This document shows positions 33,437-41,675 of a stretch of 64,000 nucleotides of DNA, piece by piece. Both the position numbers and the translations under genes were made by a program. Numbering within the stretch: the stretch's first letter is position 1; each line of letters starts with the position of its first letter. The DNA comes from Manganitrophus sp963718695. GTDB taxonomy: Bacteria; Nitrospirota; Nitrospiria; SBBL01; Manganitrophaceae. The notes under the pieces were generated by a model. It made no database searches. It was not told the DNA's origin and saw only the letters and a list, made by a program, of their open reading frames with translations. The stretch covers positions 1,240,001-1,304,000 of the forward strand of contig OY970371.1 in assembly GCA_963718695.1 (NCBI GenBank), written 5' to 3'.

Positions 33437-34504
33437 TTACTTCTTCCCATTTCTATGCGGACCGCCGGCGCCCGCTCCTTCACCGGCATCTTTCGCGCAG
33501 CGAAAACCGAAACCTTTGTTTTTGATCTCGGGGGTGAAGCGGCTTCGGTTATAAGACGGGGCGGAGAGGCCGCAGCCGTATGAGAGGCAATCATACCACG
33601 ACCCCCCTCTTAAAACTTTGTTTTTTTGACCGTAGTGAATATTGGGAAATGGATTACCGGGGTAGGGAAGATACCAATTGCTGACCCACTCGTAAACATT
33701 GCCGGCCATGTCATAGAGGCCGTACGGACTCTTTCCTTCTTCGAAGCTCGCGACCGGCAGGGTGCTTCCTTGCGAGACCTCAATCCCCTTGGCGAGCCAG
33801 TATTGCGGGGTGTTCGCCTTTTTGAAATCGAACGGGGTTCCCCAGGGGAAATGCCGTCCATCCGAGCCGCGGGCCGCCTTTTCCCATTCTTCCTCGGTCG
33901 GAAGGCGCTTGCCGGCCCACTGGCAGAAGGCGTCGGCATCAAACCAGCTCACGTAGACCACCGGATGGTTTATCTTCGCGGGGGGATAAGTGCCGTTTCT
34001 CCAGAGGAGCGGCGGATCGGCGCCGGTCGCGTCGACGAAACGCTTGTAGTGAGCGTTGGTCGTTTCGTAAACATCGATGTAGAACGATTTGACGAAGACT
34101 TTATGCTCCGGCTGCTCGTCTTCATCTCCCGCGCCCTCTCCCGTCGGCCGCCCATTGTTTCCCATGAGGAAGGCCCCCTCCGGAATCTGGACCATCTTCT
34201 GCTCGATGATCTTCTCTTCCTGCTTCGCTTGGATCTGCGTAGCCTCATAGGCCGGAACGGGCGGGCGGGCGCTGTGGCATTCCTGGCATTCAGGTTGGGA
34301 GGTGTCGGTTTGTAACGTGGACCGATCGGCGTGGCAGTGCTGACAGCGCGGATCGGAGAGTGAGGCTCGGTCGGTCGGGGGAGGAAGTCGGCGCGTCGGA
34401 AGGGAAGAGACCTCCGTGGCGGAGAGAGAAAAAAGGGAGATCACCGCAACCAAAGAGAGACCAAATAAAGATGAGTGACGAAGGATATTTCGAAACCGCA
34501 TCAA
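33437..34504 (-). CDS. Dihaem cytochrome c fused to a SUMF1/FGE-fold domain
   Basis: 355 aa. After a signal peptide, two haem c sites are visible: CQHCH (54-58) and CQECH (73-77). The SUMF1 domain follows (about 105-345): MVQIPEGAFLMGNNG, FYIDVYETTNAHYKRF, VSWFDADAFCQWAGKRLPTE, AARGSDGRHFPWG, YDMAGNVYEWVSNWY. RGGSWYDCLSYGC keeps two cysteines near the FGE catalytic site, but the spacing is shifted relative to the usual GGSxxC...C. Periplasmic; the haems suggest a redox role. It overlaps ubiD by 4 nt. The pairing of haem c with an FGE fold is unusual. Confidence 0.82.
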   Translation of the reverse strand: MMRFRNILRHSSLFGLSLVAVISLFSLSATEVSSLPTRRLPPPTDRASLSDPRCQHCHADRSTLQTDTSQPECQECHSARPPVPAYEATQIQAKQEEKIIEQKMVQIPEGAFLMGNNGRPTGEGAGDEDEQPEHKVFVKSFYIDVYETTNAHYKRFVDATGADPPLLWRNGTYPPAKINHPVVYVSWFDADAFCQWAGKRLPTEEEWEKAARGSDGRHFPWGTPFDFKKANTPQYWLAKGIEVSQGSTLPVASFEEGKSPYGLYDMAGNVYEWVSNWYLPYPGNPFPNIHYGQKNKVLRGGSWYDCLSYGCGLSAPSYNRSRFTPEIKNKGFGFRCAKDAGEGAGAGGPHRNGKK

Positions 34505-35964
34505 TCGAGTCCTAATTCATTCCAAATCCGGTCGATCCGATCGACGACCGTCGGGTCCATCTCGATCCGTTTTCCCCACTCCCGGTGCGTCTCGGGCGGG
34601 ATCTTGGTGGTGGCGTCGATCCCCATCTTCGATCCGAGCCCCGATTCGGGCGAAGCGAAGTCGAGATAGTCGATCGGGGTGTTCTCGATCGTGAAGGTGT
34701 CGCGGGCCGGGTCGACCTGGGTCGAGATCGCCCAGATGACGTCGTCCCAGTTCCGGACATCGATATCATGATCGACGACGATAATATATTTAACATAAAG
34801 GAATTGTTTTAGGAAGCCCCAAATACCCAACATCACCCGCTTGGCATGCCCTGGGTATTCCTTCTTCATTGAAATCACGGCGATCCGATAAGAGCAGGCC
34901 TCCATCGGAAGGTGGAAATCGACGATTTCGGAAAAGTTCTGGCGCAGAAGCGGAAGAAATACTTTGTTCAGTGCGAGGCCGACGACGGCGTCTTCGCGCG
35001 GCGGCCGGCCGGTGGTGGTGGTGAGATAGATGGGATTGTTCCGGTGGGTGATGCAGGTGATGTGGAAGATCGGAAACGGCTCGACCGAGTTATAAAACCC
35101 GGTATGGTCGCCGTGCGGCCCCTCGTCGGCCATCTCGCCGGGCCGGATTTCTCCCTCGATCACGATTTCGCTCGACGCCGGGACTTCCAGATCGACCGTT
35201 TTGCAGCGGACCAATTCCACCGGCTTCTTCCGAAGCAGCCCCGCGAAATGAAACTCGCCGATCTGATCGGGGACCGGGGTGACGGCGGCGATGGTCATTG
35301 CCGGATCGCAGCCGAGGGCCACGGCGACCGGCATCGTCTTCCCCTGCGCCATCCATTGTCGCCAGTGTTTGGCCCCCCCCCGATGTTTGAGCCAGCGCAT
35401 GATCGTCGTCTTCTTGTCGATCTTCTGCATCCGGTAGATCCCGATATTGTATTTCCCCTCATCGCCGGTCGGCGGCTTGGTGATGACCAGCGGCCAGGTG
35501 ACCTGCGGTCCGACGTCGTCGGGCCAGCAGTGGAGGATCGGGATCCGATCGAGATCGATTTGATCCCCCTCCAGAACCACTTCCTGGCAGGGGGCGCGAC
35601 CGACCTTCTTCGGGGAGAGATGGAGAATCCGGCCGTAGAAGGGGAGATGTTTGACCGCGTCGATAAATCCTTTCGGCGGCTCCGGGTGCTGCAGGAAGGC
35701 GAGAAATTCCCCGATCTCGAGCAGCCCCGCTTCGTCGGTGTCGAGTCCCAGCGCCACCCGTTCGATCGTGCCATAAAGGTTGATCAGAACCGGCATGGAA
35801 TAACCTTTCACCCGCTCAAAGAGAACGGCGGGGCCCTTCTTGGCCAGAAGCCGGTTGTAAATTTCGGTGATCTCCAACTTGGCGTCGACTTCTCTTTTTA
35901 CCCGGACGAGCAAGCCCTTCTTCTCGAGCATCTCCATAAATTCGCGCAGATCGTAGTAAGGCAT
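34501..35964 (-). CDS. ubiD: UbiD-family decarboxylase
   Basis: 487 aa, the expected UbiD length. The family signature spans KGPAVLFERVKGYSMPVLINLYG, EVVLEGDQIDLDRIPILHCWP, GDEGKYNIGIYRMQ, MADEGPHGDHTGFYNS (active-site region with the prenylated-FMN-binding residues) and DHDIDVRNWDDVIWAIST. UbiD decarboxylates 3-polyprenyl-4-hydroxybenzoate (or a related aromatic acid) with prenyl-FMN supplied by UbiX, which is not in the window. Adjacent UbiA and UbiC relatives support quinone synthesis. A menaquinone (MqnL-type) role is the alternative. Confidence 0.85.
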   Translation of the reverse strand: MPYYDLREFMEMLEKKGLLVRVKREVDAKLEITEIYNRLLAKKGPAVLFERVKGYSMPVLINLYGTIERVALGLDTDEAGLLEIGEFLAFLQHPEPPKGFIDAVKHLPFYGRILHLSPKKVGRAPCQEVVLEGDQIDLDRIPILHCWPDDVGPQVTWPLVITKPPTGDEGKYNIGIYRMQKIDKKTTIMRWLKHRGGAKHWRQWMAQGKTMPVAVALGCDPAMTIAAVTPVPDQIGEFHFAGLLRKKPVELVRCKTVDLEVPASSEIVIEGEIRPGEMADEGPHGDHTGFYNSVEPFPIFHITCITHRNNPIYLTTTTGRPPREDAVVGLALNKVFLPLLRQNFSEIVDFHLPMEACSYRIAVISMKKEYPGHAKRVMLGIWGFLKQFLYVKYIIVVDHDIDVRNWDDVIWAISTQVDPARDTFTIENTPIDYLDFASPESGLGSKMGIDATTKIPPETHREWGKRIEMDPTVVDRIDRIWNELGLD

Positions 35965-35977
35965 TTATCCTCCGTTG

Positions 35978-36850
35978 CTAACTTTTCAAATGATAATTCA
36001 ATGTAATCCCAACCAAGATGATCAAACCGATCCAGACGTGGGAACGGAAAAGGTGAAAGAGAGCCGGGCGCTCGGGCAATTTGCGAAGCTGAATCGTTTG
36101 TATGGAAAACAAAAGGGCGGCGGCGCCCAGGGCAAGATAATAGACGGTGTCCATTCCGAGTTGTTTTCCGACGACGGTCAGAAAGAAGATGACGAGTGCG
36201 TAGAAGAGGCTCACCGCCATCCAGCTTTGGGTCCCGAAGAGGACCGCGGTCGATTTGACTCCGATCCGGATATCATCGTCCCGATCCATCAACGCATAGA
36301 CGGTGTCATAGCCGGTGGCCCAGAAGAGGTTCGCCAGCAAGATGAGAAAAGGGGTGAGGGCCAGTTCGTTCCGGACCGCCGTCCAGGCCATCACGACCCC
36401 CCAGCTAAAGGCGACGCCGAGGACGATTTGGGGGAGATAGGTAAACCGCTTGGCAAAGGGGTAGAGCAGCGCCGTGAAGAGGGCGGCGAAGCTGAGGAGG
36501 ATCGTCAGGGGGTTGAGAAGGAGAACCAAAAATAGAGAGAACAATAGCAGGAAGAAAAGGACGACAAGCGCTTCCATCAACGTCAACGCATTTTTTGCCA
36601 GGGGGCGATCTTTCGTCCGCTCGACCCGGGCGTCGAATTTCCGGTCGGCCATATCGTTCATCACGCAGCCGGCGCTCCGCATCATAAAGGAGCCGAGGAC
36701 AAAAACGGAAAGATGCTTCAGGCTGGGCCTTCCTTCCGAAGCGACAAAAAGCGACCAGAGGGTGGGGAAGAGAAGCAGCAGGGTCCCGTATTGCTTGTCG
36801 AGCCGGATCAGTTTTGCGACTTCTTGCCGTTTCTGCCAGAGCTGCTTCAT
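35978..36850 (-). CDS. ubiA: UbiA-family prenyltransferase
   Basis: 290 aa with about eight or nine membrane segments. The two Asp-rich prenyl-diphosphate/Mg motifs are present: NDMADRKFDARVERTKDRP and DRDDDIRIGVKSTA. The opening RLDKQYGTLLLLFPTLWSLFVA is typical of 4-hydroxybenzoate polyprenyltransferases. It attaches a polyprenyl chain to an aromatic acid in the inner membrane, the step before UbiD. 13 nt separate it from ubiD. Confidence 0.9.
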   Translation of the reverse strand: MKQLWQKRQEVAKLIRLDKQYGTLLLLFPTLWSLFVASEGRPSLKHLSVFVLGSFMMRSAGCVMNDMADRKFDARVERTKDRPLAKNALTLMEALVVLFFLLLFSLFLVLLLNPLTILLSFAALFTALLYPFAKRFTYLPQIVLGVAFSWGVVMAWTAVRNELALTPFLILLANLFWATGYDTVYALMDRDDDIRIGVKSTAVLFGTQSWMAVSLFYALVIFFLTVVGKQLGMDTVYYLALGAAALLFSIQTIQLRKLPERPALFHLFRSHVWIGLIILVGITLNYHLKS

Positions 36851-36862
36851 TCGTTGATTACC

Positions 36863-37732
36863 CTACTTCGACTTCGCACATCGAAATCCGACGTCGTCCA
36901 GTCGCTCCGCGGGCGGGTCGTAGGATCGATTCGACGCCCGCGCATAGACCTCCAGCACCCGCCGGTAGGCCCCTTCCGGGTAATGTCCCAAACTCATATA
37001 CGAAAGACCTCGAACGACGCGGTGCTTCATTCCAAAATCGGGATGCCGCATCGTGCTTCCCGGATAGGGGAGATACCAGCTGTCGGTCCACTCCCAGACG
37101 TTGCCGATCATATCATCAACCCCATAGGGGCTTTCCCCCGTGGGGAAGCTGCCGACCGGCCGGGTGGTTTCGTTCAGGCCCGATCCCGACGAGACATGGG
37201 CTCGGTCGATCTCGAAGGTCTCTCCCCAGGGATATCGCCGGCCGTCCGGGCCGCGGGCCGCTTTCTCCCACTCTTCTTCGGTGGGGAGCCGCTTTCCGGC
37301 CCATCGGCAATAGTCATTCGCCTCGTACCAATCGACGTGGGTCACCGGATGCCGCTCCTTCCCTTGCTCAACCCGTCCGTCGGGCCAATGGGCGGGGGGA
37401 GGATAGTTCGTCGCCTTCACGAATTTGAAATAATCTTCCTGGGTCGTCTTGTGCCGATCGATGTAGAAGCCGGGGAGGAAATGCTTCCGGAGAGGATGCT
37501 CATCCACGAACCAAGGGCGGGGAAAGCCGAGCTGGATTCCTTCCCCTTCCGCGTCCTCCTCATCCGATCCGATCATGAAATCCCCTGCGGGGATCCATGC
37601 CATTTTATTCAATCGGGCGCCGCAGCCGGTCAGGGCGAAGACGAAGAGGAGGAGAAAAGGGAGGGTGAGAATGCCTCGAAAATGACCCCCGAGAGCTGAT
37701 CGGAAATGACCAACCGATAACGTCTTGCCCAA
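36863..37732 (-). CDS. SUMF1/FGE-fold lipoprotein, overlapping ubiC
   Basis: 289 aa. The start is a TTG at 37732 with AGGAGAG 6 nt upstream. The signal peptide ends in a lipobox, FALTGC (Cys about 37). The SUMF1 domain has MAWIPAGDFMIGSDEE, FYIDRHKTTQEDYFKF, HVDWYEANDYCRWAGKRLPTEEEWEKAARGPDGRRYPWG, DDMIGNVWEWTDSWYLP and VGFRCAKSK. The FGE cysteine pair is missing (VRGLSYMSLGHYPEG). The first 103 nt, coding for the signal peptide, overlap out of frame with the 3' end of ubiC. It sits between ubiC and ubiA. Confidence 0.8.
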   Translation of the reverse strand: MGKTLSVGHFRSALGGHFRGILTLPFLLLFVFALTGCGARLNKMAWIPAGDFMIGSDEEDAEGEGIQLGFPRPWFVDEHPLRKHFLPGFYIDRHKTTQEDYFKFVKATNYPPPAHWPDGRVEQGKERHPVTHVDWYEANDYCRWAGKRLPTEEEWEKAARGPDGRRYPWGETFEIDRAHVSSGSGLNETTRPVGSFPTGESPYGVDDMIGNVWEWTDSWYLPYPGSTMRHPDFGMKHRVVRGLSYMSLGHYPEGAYRRVLEVYARASNRSYDPPAERLDDVGFRCAKSK

Positions 37733-38250
37733 AATAACTCTCCTGGTTGCAGCCCGAGCGCTTCGGCGACCTGCGGGAGGGCAAGGTATGCAATCTCCAG
37801 CCGATCCCGGCGGGTCAGAAGGCGTTGTGTCTCAATGATCCGACCGATCGGTTTCTGGCCGAGCAGCATTTCCTGATAAAAGTCAGGTTTTAATCCTGAG
37901 AGAGGGAATGTCGATATCGCAAAAATCTTCCGCTCGCCCCGCGCCGCCGGCGTTCGAACCGTGCTGAATCTTCCGGTCGGAGTCGCCGCCGCAGGCGCCC
38001 CCAACGTCAACCAGACTTTGCGTTGAATCCCTTTTTCTCCCGCGGGAATTCCGATCCAGGCAGCGTGCTCTTCATCGATCAGAATTTCCCGTTGCTCTTG
38101 AACGGCGACTTCGACTGAAGTCAGGAAGAGCGACTGGAGATGGTGAACGAGCGTTCCGTCCGACGTAAGAAGCAGTCGAAGGATCGGATCGACCGAGCTT
38201 CGCCGACCATCCTCCCAAAACGCCTCCTTTGTAAGCCATTCATTTTTCAT
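37630..38250 (-). CDS. Chorismate-lyase-like protein (UbiC/DUF98 family)
   Basis: 206 aa. The opening DPILRLLLTSDGTLVHHLQSLF, REILIDEEHAAWIGIP, KPIGRIIETQRLLTRRDRLEIAYL, GELFWARRYRLVISDQLSGVIFEAF match the chorismate pyruvate-lyase fold (the basic, His and Glu residues around the product pocket are plausible but the identity to UbiC is modest). It would convert chorismate to 4-hydroxybenzoate, feeding UbiA and UbiD. The C-terminus (a Ser-rich run) overlaps the lipoprotein gene by 103 nt. The ATG at 38250 is only about 10 nt from the -10 box, so the mRNA is nearly leaderless. Confidence 0.7.
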   Translation of the reverse strand: MKNEWLTKEAFWEDGRRSSVDPILRLLLTSDGTLVHHLQSLFLTSVEVAVQEQREILIDEEHAAWIGIPAGEKGIQRKVWLTLGAPAAATPTGRFSTVRTPAARGERKIFAISTFPLSGLKPDFYQEMLLGQKPIGRIIETQRLLTRRDRLEIAYLALPQVAEALGLQPGELFWARRYRLVISDQLSGVIFEAFSPSLFSSSSSSP

Positions 38251-38259
38251 GCTCGACCG

Positions 38260-38288
38260 ATCTTACTGAAATCAATTTTGAGTGTCAA
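38260..38288 (-). promoter_or_regulatory. Sigma-70 promoter of the ubiC operon
   Basis: Minus strand: TTGACA (38288-38283), 17-nt spacer, TAAGAT (38265-38260). Transcription would begin about 3-4 nt before the ubiC ATG. Confidence 0.7.
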
Positions 38289-38292
38289 GTTT

Positions 38293-38321
38293 TTGACTTT
38301 ATGGGGATCGTGATATATACT
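38293..38321 (+). promoter_or_regulatory. Sigma-70 promoter of the HEAT/HD-GYP operon
   Basis: TTGACT (38293-38298), 17-nt spacer, TATACT (38316-38321). The two divergent -35 boxes are only 4 nt apart. Confidence 0.7.
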
Positions 38322-38342
38322 TTTTATGCTTTTTGAGGATCG

Positions 38343-40073
38343 ATGATGGATGACAGAACTGAAGAGCCGACCGCCGATGAGCAACTGGTTGAAGAAGGCG
38401 AAGAGTACGACAAAGAAGAAGTAAAGTCGGCCAAAGAAATTGTTCAGTATCTGACAAAGACGACCAAAACCCTCCAAATCTACCTTCCGAACAACCCGAT
38501 TCATCAGAAATTTATCAACGAGCTGTCAGAAAAAATCCAACGGCATCTGTCGGAGCACGGACCTCTCCGATTACGCATCAAACAGTTCGAGTTGTTCTGC
38601 TCGGGCCAATCGGTTTACGAGAATCCGAACCGGATGGAGAGCCTCGCTTTCAAGCTTTTCATCGATGGATTAAGGGAGCTCTCATTCCACCCCGGAATTG
38701 AAAAAGAAGAGATCATCACTTTCCTGGAAGTGATCGGAAAGCGGGGGGAAGGAGAAAATGTCGATGACGATATCGTCACCCTCCTCTGGGAGAAGCATCT
38801 GGTCCATGTGAAATACATCGTCGTCGATGAGCTCCAAGGAGACGTTCGGGCGGAAGAGTGCAAGGAGATGCAAACGATTCCCCCCAAGCCGAGTCAACTT
38901 CGGGAAATGTTCAATCAGGAGGCGTTGCCTCAGGCGCTGGAAGCGCCGAAAGGGGTCGAGATTCCTTCGCTTCACATCTTCAAGCTGACCGACGAAGAGA
39001 TCCGGAAGCTGAAGGCGGAGGTCCGGGGGGAGGAAGACCTCGATATGGTGGCGGAGCTGGAGGGGATTCTCTTCGACATCCTCCGGATTGAGCGGGACCC
39101 CGTTCTTTTCGGTGAAATCCTCGGCATCATCGATAATATCTTCGAGAGCCTGATCCTACAAGGGGATTTTCCCCATGCGCGCACGATCCTGGAATTCTTC
39201 CAAGAGATGTCGGATCTGTCCATGAATGTGTCGCAGCCGATTGTGGAGCAGATTCAGAAGGCGAAGGTCCAGGCCGGAAATCCAAAACGGATCGGGATGT
39301 TGGAGAATGTATTAAATGAATGCGACCCGGATCGGCTCGAGGACTTTTACTCCTTGATGATGTTTTTTGAGCAGCAGATCGTCCCTGCTTTGGTCGATCT
39401 GCTCGGCGCGGTCGACAAAATGAAAGCACGGCGGGTCCTTTGTGAAATTTTGATTAAGCTGGGAACGAATCACGTCGACTTTTTTGTTTCAAAGCTGGAG
39501 GATGATCGCTGGTTTTTGGCGAGAAACTTAATTTATGTGATCGGGAAAATCGGCGATCCAAAAGCGCTGAAAGGGTTTCCGCGTCTGCTACAGCATAAAG
39601 ATCCCAAGGTTCGGAAGGAAGCGCTCCATGCGCTGGAGATGATCGAAAGTCCGAAGACCAATGATCTTCTGGTGAAGGTCCTCGCCGATTCCGATCTCTC
39701 CAACCGCCTCTATGCGATTAGAGCCTTGGCCAAACGGAAGGTCTCCGAGGCGCTGGAGCCGTTGATGAACGTCGTTGCATCCAAGGAGTTTGAGGAGAAG
39801 GAGTTGCACGAGAAAAAAGAAATCTTCGACGCCATTGGAAAGATCGGGGGGGACAAGGTGGTTCCTCGCCTGCGGCGACTCCTCGATGTCAAATGGAGTT
39901 TGTTTAAGAGCGGGCGGTCGGAGGAGATGGCGCTCTGTGCCGCTTTTGCGCTTCAGAGACTCGGGAGCCCTTCCGCCGTGGAGGCCCTTCGAGAGGGAAG
40001 CCGCTCCAGCAGCAAGCCGATCCGCGAGGCGTGCATCAAGGCGATTGACGCATTGGAAACGGGGAAAATATGA
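38343..40073 (+). CDS. HEAT-repeat protein with N-terminal domain shared by the next gene
   Basis: 576 aa (two start ATGs at 38343 and 38346). After an acidic leader, residues about 25-165 form a domain with FELFCSGQSVYENPNRMESLAFKLFIDGLRELSFHPGI. The C-terminal half (about 370-570) consists of HEAT repeats: IGDPKALKGFPRLLQHKDPKVRKEALHALE, LLVKVLADSDLSNRLYAIRALA, VVPRLRRLLDV. HEAT arrays mediate protein-protein contacts. Its ATGA overlap with the HD-GYP gene suggests it works with that c-di-GMP phosphodiesterase-like protein. Confidence 0.75.
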   Translation: MMDDRTEEPTADEQLVEEGEEYDKEEVKSAKEIVQYLTKTTKTLQIYLPNNPIHQKFINELSEKIQRHLSEHGPLRLRIKQFELFCSGQSVYENPNRMESLAFKLFIDGLRELSFHPGIEKEEIITFLEVIGKRGEGENVDDDIVTLLWEKHLVHVKYIVVDELQGDVRAEECKEMQTIPPKPSQLREMFNQEALPQALEAPKGVEIPSLHIFKLTDEEIRKLKAEVRGEEDLDMVAELEGILFDILRIERDPVLFGEILGIIDNIFESLILQGDFPHARTILEFFQEMSDLSMNVSQPIVEQIQKAKVQAGNPKRIGMLENVLNECDPDRLEDFYSLMMFFEQQIVPALVDLLGAVDKMKARRVLCEILIKLGTNHVDFFVSKLEDDRWFLARNLIYVIGKIGDPKALKGFPRLLQHKDPKVRKEALHALEMIESPKTNDLLVKVLADSDLSNRLYAIRALAKRKVSEALEPLMNVVASKEFEEKELHEKKEIFDAIGKIGGDKVVPRLRRLLDVKWSLFKSGRSEEMALCAAFALQRLGSPSAVEALREGSRSSSKPIREACIKAIDALETGKI

Positions 40074-41518
40074 GCCGGGGTGCGGTGCGCAGCTACGACG
40101 AAGAACGGGCCCAGCTCGGAAAGCAGATGGTCAATCAAGTCGCCATCTTGATCAAGACCTCTCAGATTCATGATGCAGCGAATGTGGCGCTGCAACAACC
40201 GGCCGAGAATTTTTGTAAAACGCTGGGAGACCTCTTCATCGATGATCCGGAAGTGACACTCAGCCTGGAGGGGGAGGTCCTCTTCTTGGGCGACATGAAA
40301 TTAAAGCTCGACATCGACATCTTCACCAACTTCATGTTGGTCAATGATGAGTTGAAGAAAAGGAAGGTCGGAAGCATCGTCTTCTCGCGGGGGATCGGTG
40401 AGAGAGAGGTCCGGAAGTTTTTTTCTCTTTTCTCTTGTCTCGACCCGCGCCTCCCCGAGCCGTTTGAGCGGCTTGAAAAGGAACTGGAAAACGCCGTCCT
40501 GACGAATCCTCAGATTTTATTTTTGGAAGAGAAGAAGGAGAAAGAAGAAGTCGCGGCGGTGGCGACCGAAGATGATAAGGACCTGGCGAAGAAGACCTAC
40601 TTCAACACCGTGACGGCGGTCGGCGAGGTGATGGAGAGTGTGAAGCTCCGCCAGGCGGTGAGTTTGAAGCGGGCCAAACGGATCGTTCAGTCGATGGTCG
40701 ATCTGATCATGCAAGAAGATTCGACCCTCCTCGGATTGACCAATCTGCGAAGCCATGACGAATACACCTACAATCATTCGGTCAATGTCTGCATCTTGGC
40801 CCTGGCGATCGGGCAGCGGCTCGGCTACAGCAAGAAGCGCCTTTGCGAGCTCGGCATGGCCGGCCTTTTCCACGATCTCGGCAAATACGGGATTCCCCTC
40901 GACGTCTTGAATAAGCCGACCGACTTCACGGAGGAGGAGTGGAAGGTCATGCGCCGCCACCCGATCTTTTCAGTCAAGGAGCTGGTTCGCCTCAAGGGGG
41001 TCAATGACATGGCGATCCGGGTGACGATCGGGGCCTTTGAACATCATCTTAATTACGACCTCTCCGGTTACCCCAAGTTGGCGAGGAAGCGAAACTTAAG
41101 TCTCCTCGGCCGGATCATCTGCATCGTCGACTGCTACGATGCGTTGACCTCTTCCCGGGTCTACAACCGGGTTCCTTTCCCCCCCGACAAAGCGCTTCGG
41201 TTCATGTTGAGCAAAAGCGGAAAGGCCTTTGATCCGATTTTAATGAAGCTGTTTGTGAATGCCATCGGTGTTTATCCGATCGGAACGCTGGTCCTGCTGA
41301 ATACCAAGGACATCGGCGTGGTCTTCACCTCCAATCCGAATCCGGAGCGGGGAGACCGCCCCAAAGTAAAACGGGTCATGGATGCGGAGGGCAACGAGGC
41401 GCATGGCGAGTTGATCGATCTCTGTGAGCAAGACGAGAGCGGCCATTTCAAGTATGAGATCGTCAATGCGATCGATGCCAATAAATATAAAATCAACGTC
41501 GCCAAGTATTTCGTATGA
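40070..41518 (+). CDS. HD-GYP domain protein
   Basis: 482 aa. The N-terminal domain (about 25-150) resembles that of the upstream HEAT protein (LSLEGEVLFLGDMKLKLDID, ELKKRKVGSIVFSRGIGEREV). The HD-GYP core runs about 200-400: YNHSVNVCILALAIGQRLGYS, GLFHDLGKYGIPLDVLNKP (HD pair, His about 267), RRHPIFSVKELV, HHLNYDLSGYP (GYP) and DCYDALTSSRVYN. HD-GYP proteins hydrolyse c-di-GMP. The metal ligands look intact. Probably a cytoplasmic signalling enzyme regulated by its partner. Confidence 0.85.
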   Translation: MSRGAVRSYDEERAQLGKQMVNQVAILIKTSQIHDAANVALQQPAENFCKTLGDLFIDDPEVTLSLEGEVLFLGDMKLKLDIDIFTNFMLVNDELKKRKVGSIVFSRGIGEREVRKFFSLFSCLDPRLPEPFERLEKELENAVLTNPQILFLEEKKEKEEVAAVATEDDKDLAKKTYFNTVTAVGEVMESVKLRQAVSLKRAKRIVQSMVDLIMQEDSTLLGLTNLRSHDEYTYNHSVNVCILALAIGQRLGYSKKRLCELGMAGLFHDLGKYGIPLDVLNKPTDFTEEEWKVMRRHPIFSVKELVRLKGVNDMAIRVTIGAFEHHLNYDLSGYPKLARKRNLSLLGRIICIVDCYDALTSSRVYNRVPFPPDKALRFMLSKSGKAFDPILMKLFVNAIGVYPIGTLVLLNTKDIGVVFTSNPNPERGDRPKVKRVMDAEGNEAHGELIDLCEQDESGHFKYEIVNAIDANKYKINVAKYFV

Positions 41519-41570
41519 TTCGATTCGCCCATAACCTCTGAGTTTTCCCCTAGTTCGGACGTTTCCTGGC

Positions 41571-41599
41571 TTGACAATCCCGCCTGATGATTCTACGAT
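41571..41599 (+). promoter_or_regulatory. Sigma-70 promoter for recJ
   Basis: TTGACA (41571-41576), 17-nt spacer, TACGAT (41594-41599), 8 nt before a small leader ORF. Confidence 0.6.
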
Positions 41600-41606
41600 T
41601 AAGATC

Positions 41607-41675
41607 ATGTGGCGCAAATACAACGGTAAAGAAATTGAAAGCGGGGCGACGGTGTTTCTGGGAGGGTTTTCATGA
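41607..41675 (+). CDS. Possible 22-aa leader ORF overlapping recJ
   Basis: ATG at 41607, TGA at 41673-41675 overlapping the recJ ATG (ATGA). It would encode MWRKYNGKEIESGATVFLGG-FS, in a frame different from recJ. The predicted start of transcription lies only a few bases before the ATG, so it would be read from a nearly leaderless mRNA and could set recJ translation by coupling. It may be fortuitous. Confidence 0.35.
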   Translation: MWRKYNGKEIESGATVFLGGFS

